This document shows, one piece after another, positions 44,395 through 53,972 of a DNA stretch of 64,000 nucleotides. A program made the position numbers and the translations under genes. Positions within the stretch are counted from its first letter, which is position 1, and every line of letters begins with the position of its first letter. The DNA lies in the NCBI RefSeq assembly GCF_024397975.1, contig NZ_CP073745.1:314501-378500 (forward strand). The letters are read 5' to 3'. Below the pieces are notes generated by a model. The model was not told where the DNA came from. It searched no databases and was given only the letters and a program-made list of their open reading frames with translations. Source of the DNA: Bacterioplanoides sp. SCSIO 12839 (lineage in GTDB: Bacteria > Pseudomonadota > Gammaproteobacteria > Pseudomonadales > Oceanobacteraceae).

Positions 44395-45936
44395 TTAAAA
44401 TGGTTCTACTTTAGGGGCCTTACCCGCAAACTGCGGCATGGTCATGCCCGCGCTGGCATTGATATAGGTTGGATCAGCAACCACATAACGTTTGCCCCGA
44501 TACTGCCAGGCATCACCATTGACCTTGCTATTAAAATTAACCGCTGTGGCAATGTGCCCGGGGTAATCCAGAATAATCACATCCAGCCCTAACAAGCTTT
44601 CCGTCAGCCAGGCGAATAACGCCGCGCGGTCTTCACAATCGGAGTAAGGGTAATGCAGCGTCTCTAATGGGAAAAGATAGTTTTCCTGCTTAAATTGCTG
44701 GTCATCGGTTTTATATTTAAAAGCGGTTTGGACAAACCGTAATAAACGATTAACAGCTTCCTGTTCGCTTTGCCCGTCAACGATTGGACGCAATTGCTGT
44801 AACAGGGATTCTGCCGTGACGGCGGGTAAGCCAGCTTTAAAATAATTCGGCAGAGATAACTGCGGAAAACTGTTGAAATAGTCTACGTAACGTTTGGGAT
44901 AACTGATCTCTAGTTGATAGTCACGGTTATCATATTGGAAAGACAGCGCCCGGTTTTCCGTTTTCCCCTGAGCAATAAATGCATTAGGTTGGCTGAAGTC
45001 TAATTGGCCGGAGCCTGCCCCGTGCTGCTTGTCATAGGTGAACACTTTGCCGGGTTTCAATGATTTACCATTCAGGTTAACGGCATAATAACGTGTGTTA
45101 TTCAGGTTGAAGAACGTGGTACCAAATAACTCCTGTTTGGATGGTAGCAGCAGAAATAAATTGTCGTTATAGGCTACACGCGCATCGTATCCCGCTTTTA
45201 CTAATAAGAACCAACTGGTTAAGCGGCGGCTGGTTTGTTGCCGTAAAATACTGCCAGAGAATTGATCAAACAGCAGCGCGGTTCCCCAATCATTCAGATT
45301 TAATTCTTGTGCCGTTGTCAGAAGTTGATTGATGGTCGGCTGATGTTCCTGAGCGGCCAGGTATTGCCAATAATCAGCAATTTTTTCGCCGCTGATTTTT
45401 CCTGAAAAATTACGCTTAAAACTTTTTGCATATTGAATTGTCACCGGGTTGCCAAAAAATCGAAATTTGGCCGTGCGGATATTCTTACTTTCGAGTTCGG
45501 TTACCAGGCCTGTATCCGTGTTATCCGGTTTTGGAACAGCCGGTTTTGGAGCCACAGGCTTCGTTGTTTGAGGTTTGGGAGTTTGAGGTTTAACTGGCAG
45601 TGGTTTTACTGGTGCTGGGGATTTGATAGGTTGAGGTTTGATAACAGGAGCGGGTTTTTCTGCCAGATCAGGCTGAACATCGGGTGCTGTTGGAAATACA
45701 TCAGGCTTAGGCGCCGGGTCGCGAATGGTTTCTGGTTTTACATCCACCGCTTGCCACTGTGCTTTGAGAAACTGAATAAAACTTTTGTCATTTTCATCCA
45801 GGTAACTCTGGAAGCTTTTCAGCTCTTGTTGACGCCATTTTTCATATTCACTCAGCTGCGTTTCTGCCATTAACAGTGAGCTGCTTAGCAGTGCTGCAGA
45901 AAACAGCAAAACGTTTTTAATCTGTGCCTTTTTCAT
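44395..45936 (-). CDS. Exported transglutaminase-like protein
   Basis: 513 residues. Signal peptide (NVLLFSAALLSSSLLMA), then a Pro/Lys-rich low-complexity linker (about 68-145, repeated KPxxPKP units) and a C-terminal transglutaminase-like domain (about 390-510) with Cys in YPYSDCEDRAALFAWL, His in YPGHIATAVNF and Asp in YVVADPTYINA. The triad supports a thiol protease/transglutaminase fold; the target is unknown. AGGAG precedes the ATG by 6 nt. Confidence 0.8.
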   Translation of the reverse strand: MKKAQIKNVLLFSAALLSSSLLMAETQLSEYEKWRQQELKSFQSYLDENDKSFIQFLKAQWQAVDVKPETIRDPAPKPDVFPTAPDVQPDLAEKPAPVIKPQPIKSPAPVKPLPVKPQTPKPQTTKPVAPKPAVPKPDNTDTGLVTELESKNIRTAKFRFFGNPVTIQYAKSFKRNFSGKISGEKIADYWQYLAAQEHQPTINQLLTTAQELNLNDWGTALLFDQFSGSILRQQTSRRLTSWFLLVKAGYDARVAYNDNLFLLLPSKQELFGTTFFNLNNTRYYAVNLNGKSLKPGKVFTYDKQHGAGSGQLDFSQPNAFIAQGKTENRALSFQYDNRDYQLEISYPKRYVDYFNSFPQLSLPNYFKAGLPAVTAESLLQQLRPIVDGQSEQEAVNRLLRFVQTAFKYKTDDQQFKQENYLFPLETLHYPYSDCEDRAALFAWLTESLLGLDVIILDYPGHIATAVNFNSKVNGDAWQYRGKRYVVADPTYINASAGMTMPQFAGKAPKVEPF

Positions 45937-45982
45937 GATGTTCTCCTGCCAACGCTATTTAGGACGGGATATAACCGGATCA

Positions 45983-46012
45983 ATAAAAAAGCCGGCAAAC
46001 GCCGGCTTCTTT
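45983..46012 (-). terminator. Terminator for the LPP20-like gene
   Basis: On the minus strand GCCGGC-GTTT-GCCGGC is followed by TTTTTTATTG. It lies 18 bp after the stop of the gene at 46030-46611. Confidence 0.85.
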
Positions 46013-46029
46013 CATCGTATAACGACGAC

Positions 46030-46611
46030 TTATTCCATGTTGGCAATTTCAGAAGCCAGTTCGTCAAATGACTTCTCGGCCTGGAACTTTTGCCACAGAG
46101 CACGTTCGTTGTTCATCGATGTTTTTAACGCCTGCTCAGCCAGCTGGTTCAGGGTGTCAGCGTCTAAACCAACCAGAACCACCATGCCGCCGCTTGGGGT
46201 TGGCATCTGACGGAAGATTTTAGAACCCACCAGGGTTTCTTTGGTGATCTGCTTGGTAACAGAGGTGTTAACACGATCAACGGTTTCGCTGTCGCCAGCA
46301 CCGGTGGTTTCAGCGTACTGCTTGATCATGTTCTGAACTTCAACTTTCATGGTTTGTGCCAGTTCAACACGAGCCGCTGTCGCAGCCATTTGTTTCATGA
46401 AGTTAGGGCCAGCACCTGACTTGTCAGCATAACCAACAGCAGACAGATCAACGCCGTTAACCGGAGCGCCACATACCCACTCAGGAGCAGCCTGGCCAGA
46501 GCCGTCAGCAAAAACACAGCTGGCAACAGGTTGTTGTGGTGCAGGTTGGTTAGATGCACAAGCTACCAGTAAAGTCGCAGCGGCAGCAGCAAAAAGGTTA
46601 CGAACCATCAT
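46030..46611 (-). CDS. LPP20-family lipoprotein
   Basis: 193 residues. Lipoprotein signal (LFAAAAATLLVAC, lipobox VAC-A) and a mature LPP20-like domain (about 45-170: APEWVCGAPVNGVDLSAVGYADKSGAGPNFMKQMAATAARVELAQTMKVEVQNMIKQY; KIFRQMPTPSGGMVVLVGLDADTLNQLAEQAL). LPP20 proteins are outer-membrane lipoproteins of unclear role. Two adjacent ATGs sit behind AAGGAGAGG. Divergent from a smaller relative. Confidence 0.85.
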   Translation of the reverse strand: MMVRNLFAAAAATLLVACASNQPAPQQPVASCVFADGSGQAAPEWVCGAPVNGVDLSAVGYADKSGAGPNFMKQMAATAARVELAQTMKVEVQNMIKQYAETTGAGDSETVDRVNTSVTKQITKETLVGSKIFRQMPTPSGGMVVLVGLDADTLNQLAEQALKTSMNNERALWQKFQAEKSFDELASEIANME

Positions 46612-46719
46612 TTTCCTCTCCTTGAGTGAAGCGGCAGTTTATTAAGAATGTCTTATCGAGAATAGCGAATGCTATGGCAAAATGCCACACAGATCTCTGT
46701 CTTATAAAAGGACGCTCCA

Positions 46720-47121
46720 ATGCGCCAGAAGATGACCCGTTCTCTCATAAAAATTGCTTTAGTTTTAATCGCTTATATTGTCTCAGCGTGTACTCAGGTG
46801 CCAGTAAAGCAGGGGCAACCTGAATGGCTGCTGAACCCGGGGAATGGTGTTGTGGCGTCTTGTGGTTTCCACATCAAAGGACACTATGCACAGCAGGAGT
46901 GTGCGATCCAGCGTGCCCGTGAGCGATTGGCGGCCCGCCAGGGCGTCGAGGTGAGCAGTGTGTCGCAGCTAACCACCCGGGTACACAATGACCGGGAGAG
47001 TGTGACGCTGAACAAGGAAACACGGGAGAAGGTTAATCAAGTGACGGTTAAAGCAAGGGTCAGGGAAAGCTGGTATGACGCTCAGCGAGATGAATATTAT
47101 GTCTGGGTGTTTGCCGAATAA
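46720..47121 (+). CDS. Small LPP20-like lipoprotein
   Basis: 133 residues. Lipobox IVSAC near residue 24, then a short LPP20-like domain (PEWLLNPGNGVVASCGFHIKGHYAQQECAIQRARERLAARQGVEVSS; ESWYDAQRDEYYVWVFAE). The same PEW...RARERLA architecture occurs in its divergent neighbour, suggesting the two act in the same envelope process. AAGGACG lies 8 nt before the ATG. Confidence 0.75.
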   Translation: MRQKMTRSLIKIALVLIAYIVSACTQVPVKQGQPEWLLNPGNGVVASCGFHIKGHYAQQECAIQRARERLAARQGVEVSSVSQLTTRVHNDRESVTLNKETREKVNQVTVKARVRESWYDAQRDEYYVWVFAE

Positions 47122-47129
47122 CTCAGACA

Positions 47130-47235
47130 CCAATGAGCATATTAACGTTTAGCCGCCGCGCCGAAGGGCCATCCCTGGCCCTGCCGCGCTACCGAGGCAT
47201 CCTGCCTCTGCTTTAAACGTTAATATCCCCATCGG
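47130..47235 (-). repeat. GGA-hairpin intergenic element, copy G (type I)
   Basis: Minus-strand element. Arms 47130-47151 and 47214-47235 pair over 22 nt with two G.U and one mismatch (the inner 13 bp are perfect). Hairpin 1 at 47194-47208 reads GAGGCAGGATGCCTC and hairpin 2 at 47166-47181 reads GGGCCAGGGATGGCCC. It begins 20 bp after the slyD stop and is sense to slyD. Confidence 0.87.
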
Positions 47236-47255
47236 CACTCATGTTCCATAAAGGA

Positions 47256-47759
47256 TTAGTGCTGATGGCCACCCACACCATGGGCGTGTTTATGCGCAAT
47301 TTCTTCCGGTGTGGCAGCACGCACATTCACAATATCCACATCAAAACGCAGCGCCTGACCGGCTAACGGATGATTGGTATCGACGTCCGCCATAAAACGA
47401 CCAACCTTCACCACGGTAACCTGACGTGTGCCTTGCTCAGTTTCTACCCAAGCTACCATGCCTTTACGCCAGTTCGGCTTTTTAGCGGTGCCCGCGCCTT
47501 GTAGGTGCTTCACCGGGATACGCTGTTCGTTACCTTCTTTTCGTTCACCGTAAGCGTCTTTGGGCTCCAGTGTGAAACTCTGTTGTTCACCAGCTTCCAT
47601 TCCTGTCACGGCCTTCTCAAAGCCCGGAATCATATTCTGGTGGCCCTGCAGATAAGCAACCGGGTCGCCGCCGGTCGATTGCGTACTTTCAATCAGATTG
47701 CCCTGGTCGTCGTACAGGCTGTAATGCAGTTGGACGACGGTATCTTTTGCGATTTTCAT
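47256..47759 (-). CDS. slyD: SlyD-like FKBP peptidyl-prolyl isomerase
   Basis: 167 residues. FKBP domain (VVQLHYSLYDDQGNLIEST) with the inserted IF chaperone flap (about 70-130) and a short His-rich C-terminus HKHAHGVGGHQH, shorter than in E. coli. SlyD isomerises prolyl bonds and delivers nickel to hydrogenase; the brief His tail suggests weaker metal storage. AGGAG lies 7 nt before the ATG. Divergent from hslV. Confidence 0.9.
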   Translation of the reverse strand: MKIAKDTVVQLHYSLYDDQGNLIESTQSTGGDPVAYLQGHQNMIPGFEKAVTGMEAGEQQSFTLEPKDAYGERKEGNEQRIPVKHLQGAGTAKKPNWRKGMVAWVETEQGTRQVTVVKVGRFMADVDTNHPLAGQALRFDVDIVNVRAATPEEIAHKHAHGVGGHQH

Positions 47760-47816
47760 AATGATCTCCTGTTTTCGGCGCGCAGTATCGGTGTTGGTCG
47801 AGGTTCTGGCAATGCT

Positions 47817-47844
47817 CTTGAACTCTCTGATCGCGTCCCCATAT
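47817..47844 (+). promoter_or_regulatory. Sigma-32 heat-shock promoter of hslVU
   Basis: CTTGAA (47817-47822), a 14-nt spacer and CCCCATAT (47837-47844) match the sigma-32 consensus CTTGAA-N13-17-CCCCATnT. The predicted start near 47851 gives a leader of about 40 nt, with AGGA 7 nt before the hslV ATG. Confidence 0.88.
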
Positions 47845-47890
47845 CAGAACTACTAGATAAGTTTCAGGCTAACAGAATCAGGATTTAGCG

Positions 47891-48436
47891 ATGACAACAA
47901 TTGTATCCGTACGCCGTGGTGATGAAGTGGTAATTGGCGGCGACGGCCAGGTTTCTCTGGGTAATACCGTGATGAAAGGTAATGCCCGTAAAGTTCGCCG
48001 TTTGTACAACGGTCAGGTAATTGCTGGCTTTGCCGGTGGTACGGCGGACGCGTTTACACTGTTTGAAAAATTTGAAGCACAACTGCAAAAACACCATGGT
48101 CAGCTGACCCGCTCGGCGGTTGAGCTGGCCAAAGAGTGGCGCTCAGATCGAGCACTGCGCAAGTTAGAAGCCATTCTGGCGGTTGCCGATCACACGGCTT
48201 CTCTGATTATTACCGGTAATGGCGATGTGTTGCAGCCGGAAGATGACTTAATTGGTGTTGGCTCCGGTGGTAATTATGCATTGGCATCAGCACGTGCGCT
48301 GCTGGATAACACCGAATTAAGTGCCCGGGATATTGTTGAAAAAAGCTTAAATATTGCCGGTGAAATTTGTGTGTTTACCAACACCAATTTAACCATTGAA
48401 AGTTTAAATGCTAACGATGTAGCGGGAGCGAAATAA
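47891..48436 (+). CDS. hslV: HslV, proteolytic subunit of the HslUV protease
   Basis: 181 residues of the N-terminal nucleophile family; processing exposes Thr2 ([22 protein letters not shown]). HslV assembles as a double hexamer with HslU to degrade misfolded and regulatory proteins. One-base overlap with hslU (TAATG). Confidence 0.95.
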   Translation: MTTIVSVRRGDEVVIGGDGQVSLGNTVMKGNARKVRRLYNGQVIAGFAGGTADAFTLFEKFEAQLQKHHGQLTRSAVELAKEWRSDRALRKLEAILAVADHTASLIITGNGDVLQPEDDLIGVGSGGNYALASARALLDNTELSARDIVEKSLNIAGEICVFTNTNLTIESLNANDVAGAK

Positions 48437-49782
48437 TGAGTCAGATGACCCCGCGTGAAATTGTTCACGAATTAGACCGCCATATTATTGGTCAGAATAA
48501 TGCCAAGCGTGCTGTCGCTATTGCCCTGCGTAACCGCTGGCGTCGTATGCAGCTGGACGCTGAGCTGCGCGATGAAGTGACGCCCAAAAATATTCTGATG
48601 ATTGGTCCAACGGGTGTGGGTAAAACTGAAATTGCCCGTCGTTTAGCCAAGTTGGCGAATGCACCTTTTATTAAGGTTGAAGCAACCAAGTTCACCGAAG
48701 TGGGTTACGTGGGTAAAGACGTGGAATCCATTATCCGTGATTTAGTGGAAACCGGCGTAAAAATGCTGCGTGAACAGGAGATGGAAAAAGTCTCTATGCG
48801 CGCGGAAGAAGCCGCAGAAGAACGTATTCTGGATGCCCTGTTACCACCGGCACGATCCACTTCAACCAGCTGGGATACTACCGAAGAACCTAAGCCGGAA
48901 GATTCCAGCACCCGCCAGATTTTCCGTAAAAAATTACGCGAAGGTCAGCTGGATGATAAAGAAATTGAAATCGATATCGCCCAGGCGCCGAATGTTGGCG
49001 TAGAGATTATGGCACCTCCTGGCATGGAAGAAATGACCAGCCAGCTGCAAAACATGTTCTCTAACATGGGTGGCGAGAAAAAAACCACACGTAAATTAAA
49101 AATCGCCGATGCCAAAAAACAGCTGCGTGATGAAGAAGCGGCCAAGCTGCTGAATATGGACGAAGTGAAAGCCAAAGCCGTTGAGCTGGTTGAGCAAAAC
49201 GGCATCGTCTTCCTCGATGAGATTGATAAGGTCGCCAAACGTCAGGAAAGTGGTTCTGGTGGTGATGTTTCCCGTGAAGGTGTACAGCGTGACCTGCTGC
49301 CATTAATCGAAGGCTGCACCGTCTCAACCAAATACGGCATGATCAAAACCGATCATATTTTATTTGTGGCATCCGGTGCGTTCCACCTATCGAAGCCATC
49401 CGATTTAATTCCGGAATTACAGGGTCGTTTACCGATCCGTGTGGAACTGGAAGCATTAACTCCGGGTGATTTTGAGCGTATTTTAACGGAGCCAAATGCC
49501 TCCCTGACACAGCAATATGTTGCCCTGATGGAAACCGAAGGGTTGGCTATTTCATTTGCCGATGATGCGATTAAACGTCTGGCAGAAATTGCCTTCGAAG
49601 TGAACGAAAGCACCGAGAATATTGGTGCTCGCCGTTTGCATACCATTATGGAGCGTCTGTTAGAAAAGATTTCTTTTGACGCAACCGATATGTCGCAAGC
49701 GGTAGTGATTGATGCCGCTTACGTTAACGAGCAGTTGGGTAATCTGGTGCAGGATCAGGATCTGAGTCAGTTTATTCTGTAA
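48436..49782 (+). CDS. hslU: HslU, AAA+ ATPase of the HslUV protease
   Basis: 448 residues. AAA+ motifs: Walker [16 protein letters not shown], Walker [11 protein letters not shown] domain (about 110-230) and C-terminal helices ending LSQFIL, which insert into HslV. It unfolds substrates for HslV. Co-transcribed from the sigma-32 promoter upstream of hslV. Confidence 0.96.
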   Translation: MSQMTPREIVHELDRHIIGQNNAKRAVAIALRNRWRRMQLDAELRDEVTPKNILMIGPTGVGKTEIARRLAKLANAPFIKVEATKFTEVGYVGKDVESIIRDLVETGVKMLREQEMEKVSMRAEEAAEERILDALLPPARSTSTSWDTTEEPKPEDSSTRQIFRKKLREGQLDDKEIEIDIAQAPNVGVEIMAPPGMEEMTSQLQNMFSNMGGEKKTTRKLKIADAKKQLRDEEAAKLLNMDEVKAKAVELVEQNGIVFLDEIDKVAKRQESGSGGDVSREGVQRDLLPLIEGCTVSTKYGMIKTDHILFVASGAFHLSKPSDLIPELQGRLPIRVELEALTPGDFERILTEPNASLTQQYVALMETEGLAISFADDAIKRLAEIAFEVNESTENIGARRLHTIMERLLEKISFDATDMSQAVVIDAAYVNEQLGNLVQDQDLSQFIL

Positions 49783-49835
49783 GGCATTTTTTACTCTCAC
49801 TTACTCTACTTTGGCCCCCACGCTCTGCGTGGGAG

Positions 49836-49879
49836 CCAGACACAAAAAATGCCGCATTTGCGGCATTTTTTGTGTCTGG
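49836..49879. terminator. Bidirectional terminator
   Basis: A 20-bp perfect stem (CCAGACACAAAAAATGCCGC and its complement) with an ATTT loop separates hslU from the convergent chemoreceptor gene. A smaller dyad (CCCACGC/GCGTGGG, about 49818-49833) lies just before it. Confidence 0.9.
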
Positions 49880-49914
49880 TGACTTTTATCTGGTAATTGT
49901 TGCATCAATCGATA

Positions 49915-51549
49915 TCAGACTTTAAAGCGCTCGACTAACGTATTCAGTTCGCCACTGATATTTAACAGCTCGGCCGTTTGTGCTTCTGCCTTATCCATAA
50001 TCCGGTCAATCTCATTACTGGAATTCACCACCTGAATAATATTGCCGTTAATTTCATTGGCCGCAGCACTTTGTTGCTCGACGGCTGATGCAATCCCCAT
50101 GTTCATGGCTGAAATATTGGAGATTGAATCATGTATCCGGGCAATGGTTGCCGAGGCTTGTTGTGACTTTTCTGAGGTGGTTGAAGATGAAGCCGCGCTG
50201 CGCTCCATGGCCGATACGGCATCCGCAGCCTGATCCTGCAGGGCTGAAATCATTCGGTTAATCTCTTCGGTGCTTTCTTGAGTACGAGATGCCAGTGTTC
50301 TGACTTCATCGGCCACCACTGCAAACCCACGCCCTTGCTCGCCAGCCCGCGCCGCTTCAATAGCAGCGTTTAATGCTAATAAGTTGGTTTGTTCGGCAAT
50401 GCCGCGGATCACATCCAGCACCGAGCCAATATTATTGGTTTCGTTTCTCAGTGCCTCAATGACCTGCTGAGAACTCTTGATATCACTGGCCAGTTCACTG
50501 ATTTGTTGCTGGGTGCTTTGTATGATCGTCGTGCCGGATTTTGCATCATCATCGGCCTGACGTGCCGAATCCGCCGCTTGTTCCGCATTGCTGGCGACTT
50601 CGCGGATCGTTTGGGTCATTTCTTCGGAGCCGGTTGCGGCCATATCATTTTGTTGCAGCTGATGGCCGGTTTGTTTCTGAATGGTACCAGCGTATTCTGC
50701 GATTTGGGTGGCGCCGGCCGAAATGGTCTGGCTGGTATTTTTAACCTGACCGACCAGGTTCTGTATCTGCTCAACAAAATGATTAAAGGCTTTAGCGATG
50801 TGTGTGATTTCATCTTTGCCGTGGTCGGGTAATCGTTGTGTCAGGTCTCCTTCGCCACGGGAAATATCACGCATGGCATTTACTGCACTGGCTAATGGTT
50901 TGCGGATGCTGGCCGCAATCATCAGAATGCTAATGGTTAATAGCGCGATAATGATCAGGCTGGATGTAATCATGCCAGCAAGTCGTTTCTGAAACATGAC
51001 TTCAACATCATCGATGTAAATTCCGCTACCAACGACCCAGTCCCACTGTGGGAAATGTTTTACAAAGCTGATTTTTTCTAATGCTTTGTCTGATCCGGCT
51101 TTGGGCCAAAAATAAGGCACAAAACCTCCCTGAGCATTTTTCAGAGCGGTTTTCACAATTTCCTGATACACATACAGACCATTCGCATCCTGCAGGTTAC
51201 TCATGTTTTTGCCTTCCAATTCTGGCTTAGGGCCATGGGCAAGCACTGTGTGATCGGAATTATTGATCCAGAAATAATCATTATTGCCGTAGCGCAATTT
51301 TTTAACCGCAGCCATCGCATGCTGCTGAGCATCGGTTTGAGAGAGGCCAGTCGATTGTAGATCGTAATAGTGCTGAATCAGGCTGTATGCCGTTTCCACC
51401 TGTTGTTGCACCGTTTGTTGGCGGGCTTCAAGCAAGTGACTGCGGCTATTTGTAATATCAATGATTTGTACCGCGATAACACAACCGATAGAAACAGCGA
51501 GCAAAAACCAGAGCCTAGCCTGAATCGAAAAAGAACGTAACCAGTCCAT
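49915..51549 (-). CDS. Methyl-accepting chemotaxis protein (Cache sensor)
   Basis: 544 residues. Transmembrane helix 1 (LWFLLAVSIGCVIAVQIIDI), a periplasmic single-Cache domain (about 35-185, [30 protein letters not shown]), transmembrane helix 2 (MITSSLIIIALLTISILMIAAS), a HAMP and a signalling domain with the conserved tip [39 protein letters not shown]. It signals to CheA/CheW; the ligand may be a small organic acid. It is the downstream member of a tandem paralogous pair. Confidence 0.94.
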   Translation of the reverse strand: MDWLRSFSIQARLWFLLAVSIGCVIAVQIIDITNSRSHLLEARQQTVQQQVETAYSLIQHYYDLQSTGLSQTDAQQHAMAAVKKLRYGNNDYFWINNSDHTVLAHGPKPELEGKNMSNLQDANGLYVYQEIVKTALKNAQGGFVPYFWPKAGSDKALEKISFVKHFPQWDWVVGSGIYIDDVEVMFQKRLAGMITSSLIIIALLTISILMIAASIRKPLASAVNAMRDISRGEGDLTQRLPDHGKDEITHIAKAFNHFVEQIQNLVGQVKNTSQTISAGATQIAEYAGTIQKQTGHQLQQNDMAATGSEEMTQTIREVASNAEQAADSARQADDDAKSGTTIIQSTQQQISELASDIKSSQQVIEALRNETNNIGSVLDVIRGIAEQTNLLALNAAIEAARAGEQGRGFAVVADEVRTLASRTQESTEEINRMISALQDQAADAVSAMERSAASSSTTSEKSQQASATIARIHDSISNISAMNMGIASAVEQQSAAANEINGNIIQVVNSSNEIDRIMDKAEAQTAELLNISGELNTLVERFKV

Positions 51550-51664
51550 TCAGAAATTCTCCATTAAAAAAGTATGGTTATATAAGTATAGGACGTTTTT
51601 ATGAGGTTTTTTGTCATTCCAGGCCATTTACGACCAATGCCTGATAACGCATAAGAGGGATTAA

Positions 51665-51697
51665 GAGAAAAAGCCAGGTTTTGATAAAAACCTGGCT
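51665..51697 (-). terminator. Terminator between the two chemoreceptor genes
   Basis: On the minus strand AGCCAGGTTTT-TATC-AAAACCTGGCT is followed by TTTTCTC. It follows the stop of the upstream chemoreceptor, so the two receptor genes are probably transcribed separately. Confidence 0.85.
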
Positions 51698-51706
51698 ATG
51701 GTTTGA

Positions 51707-53341
51707 TCAGACGGTGAAACGACTGACCAGATTTTTTAATGTTTGGCTTACCGTAGATAACTCCGCCGTTTCAGCTTCAGCGGTTTGCATGGCGCTGTTG
51801 ATGCCCTGGGTGGAATGAACTACCTGGGCGATGTTGCCATTGATTTCATTCGCCGCCACACTTTGTTGCTCCACGGCTGAGGCAATGCTGAGGTTCATCT
51901 CGGTAATGGTTGATACCGCGCCACTGATGCTGGCAATCGTCTCTGCGGCTTGCTGTGACATGTCAGATGTTTTCTCTGAGCTTTGTGCGCTGTTTTCCAT
52001 GGAGGTAACGGCCTGAGCTGCCTGCTCTTGTAATCGGGAAATCATATTGTTGATTTCTTCGGTACTCTCCTGGGTACGTGATGCCAGTGTGCGAACTTCA
52101 TCGGCGACCACTGCAAAGCCCCGGCCTTGCTCGCCAGCCCGAGCCGCTTCAATCGCGGCATTCAGCGCCAATAAATTGGTTTGTTCGGCAATACCTCGAA
52201 TCACATCCAGTACCGAACCAATGCTTTCCGTTTCATTGCGCAGGCTTTCAATTACTTCCTGAGAATTGCGCATATCCTCAGCAAGACTGGTTATCTGTTG
52301 TTGTGCCTGCTGCATGATGTTGGTGCCTTTTTTTGCATGTTCATCGGCTTCCCGGGCTGAAGCGGCGGCGTTTTCTGCATTACTGGCAACATCACGGATT
52401 GTTTGTGTCATTTGTTCTGAGCCGGTGGCGGCCATGTCCGTTTGTTGTAATTGGCTGTCGGTCAAGGCACGAATTTCCTGGCTGCATCCAATGATGCGCT
52501 CACTGTTACCGGAAACATGGCTGCTGGTGTCCTGCACCTCGAGAACCAACTTCTGAATCTGTTCAACAAACTGATTAAAGGATTGTGCAATCGCGGTAAT
52601 TTCATCCTTACCGGCTGCCGGCAGTCGTTGTGTTAAATCGCCTTCTCCCTGAGCAATTTCATGCATGGCATTTGAAATACGGTATAAGGGTTTACGAATA
52701 CTGCTGGAAATCAGCATCATAATTGAAGCCAGTAAGGCGATAATTAACAGGCTGGTGATCACCATGGAGGTTAGATTTTCTTGAAATGCTACGGCGACGT
52801 CATCGATATAAATGCCGCTGCCAATGATCCAGTCCCACTGTGGAAAATGCATTACGAAGCTGAGCTTTTCAACCGGAATATCAGATCCGGCTTTAGGCCA
52901 GAAATAACTGACAAAATCACCGCCTTTATTACGTTTTGATGCCTTAACAATTTCCTGAAACAGATACAGGCCGTTCGGGTCCTGAATGTTGTTAACGTTT
53001 TTGCCCTCCAGGGATGGCTTTACGCCATGAACCACGACAACCGGGGTGGAGTCGTTAATCCAGAAATAATCGTTGTTGCCGTAACGCAGCTCACGAATAG
53101 CGTCTTTTGCCAGGCGTTGTGCTTCCAGCCGCGGCATACCTTGCTGTTCCAGCTTGTAGAAATGTTGTATCAGGCTATAACTGCTTTCGACCTGCTGCTG
53201 AACTGTGTGTTGTCGGGCTTCCAATAAGCGATCATTGTTATTGCTGATATCGATCATCTGTACCGCTAAGATGCACAGAACGGATGTTGCCAGTGATAGC
53301 CCCAGTCGTACGCGGATGCTAAAAGAGCGCAGCCAATTCAT
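51707..53341 (-). CDS. Methyl-accepting chemotaxis protein (paralogue)
   Basis: 544 residues, the same length and domain order as its neighbour: two transmembrane helices around a single-Cache domain ([30 protein letters not shown]), HAMP and the signalling tip [39 protein letters not shown]. The sensor domains are clearly homologous but diverge around the ligand-facing strands. ATG at 53341 with GAGGA upstream; the TTG at 53359 overlaps that site. The pair arose by tandem duplication. Confidence 0.94.
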   Translation of the reverse strand: MNWLRSFSIRVRLGLSLATSVLCILAVQMIDISNNNDRLLEARQHTVQQQVESSYSLIQHFYKLEQQGMPRLEAQRLAKDAIRELRYGNNDYFWINDSTPVVVVHGVKPSLEGKNVNNIQDPNGLYLFQEIVKASKRNKGGDFVSYFWPKAGSDIPVEKLSFVMHFPQWDWIIGSGIYIDDVAVAFQENLTSMVITSLLIIALLASIMMLISSSIRKPLYRISNAMHEIAQGEGDLTQRLPAAGKDEITAIAQSFNQFVEQIQKLVLEVQDTSSHVSGNSERIIGCSQEIRALTDSQLQQTDMAATGSEQMTQTIRDVASNAENAAASAREADEHAKKGTNIMQQAQQQITSLAEDMRNSQEVIESLRNETESIGSVLDVIRGIAEQTNLLALNAAIEAARAGEQGRGFAVVADEVRTLASRTQESTEEINNMISRLQEQAAQAVTSMENSAQSSEKTSDMSQQAAETIASISGAVSTITEMNLSIASAVEQQSVAANEINGNIAQVVHSTQGINSAMQTAEAETAELSTVSQTLKNLVSRFTV

Positions 53342-53480
53342 CTTAAAATTCCTCCACAAACTGTGTGTGGTTAAAAAGTAATCATTTCAGTGTAGTGTAT
53401 ATTTTTTGGACGAATTGCTGCCTGAGACTAAATAGTTAGAATTCATTAGAATATGCAATTCATTTTTTGGAGCTGAAATC

Positions 53481-53870
53481 ATGATTCCATCGTCAATCAA
53501 GGTGCGTAAAAGCAGTCGTTGCATCGAGCTGAGTTATCACGACGCAAAAGAGCACCAAGATAATACGTATCAGCTTAGCTTCGAATTGCTTCGCGTTTAT
53601 TCCCCGTCGGCAGAAGTGCGTGGCCATGGAGTTGGTAATGAAGTGCTGCAGTTTGGCAAAAAAGACGTGGTATTGCTGAGTATGGAACCTGCTGGCAACT
53701 ATGCCCTGAAGTTGGTTTTTGACGATGGGCACGACTCAGGGTTATATGATTGGAAATACCTCCATCATTTATGCCTGAATCAGGAAGAGCTGTGGGCGGA
53801 TTACCTGCAGCGCCTGAAAGAGGCCGGGCAAAGCCGGGAGTCGACCGCCATTAACTTTAGAGCACTATAA
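53481..53870 (+). CDS. DUF971 (gamma-butyrobetaine-hydroxylase N-terminal-like) protein
   Basis: 129 residues. The fold motif FELLRVYSPSAEVRGHG and FDDGHDSGLYDWKYLHHLC match DUF971, a stand-alone version of a domain seen in gamma-butyrobetaine hydroxylase and Fe-S assembly factors. In Pseudomonas this gene sits beside hslVU. GGAG lies 8 nt before the ATG. The function is not known. Confidence 0.85.
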   Translation: MIPSSIKVRKSSRCIELSYHDAKEHQDNTYQLSFELLRVYSPSAEVRGHGVGNEVLQFGKKDVVLLSMEPAGNYALKLVFDDGHDSGLYDWKYLHHLCLNQEELWADYLQRLKEAGQSRESTAINFRAL

Positions 53871-53972
53871 ATCCTTTCTGGTTATACTGTAGCCATCATT
53901 CACCGGTCGGCTGTACGTACTTGTTGTTAAACGTCTGTTCCGGCCTACGGACATCTCCGAAATCAGGATTCC

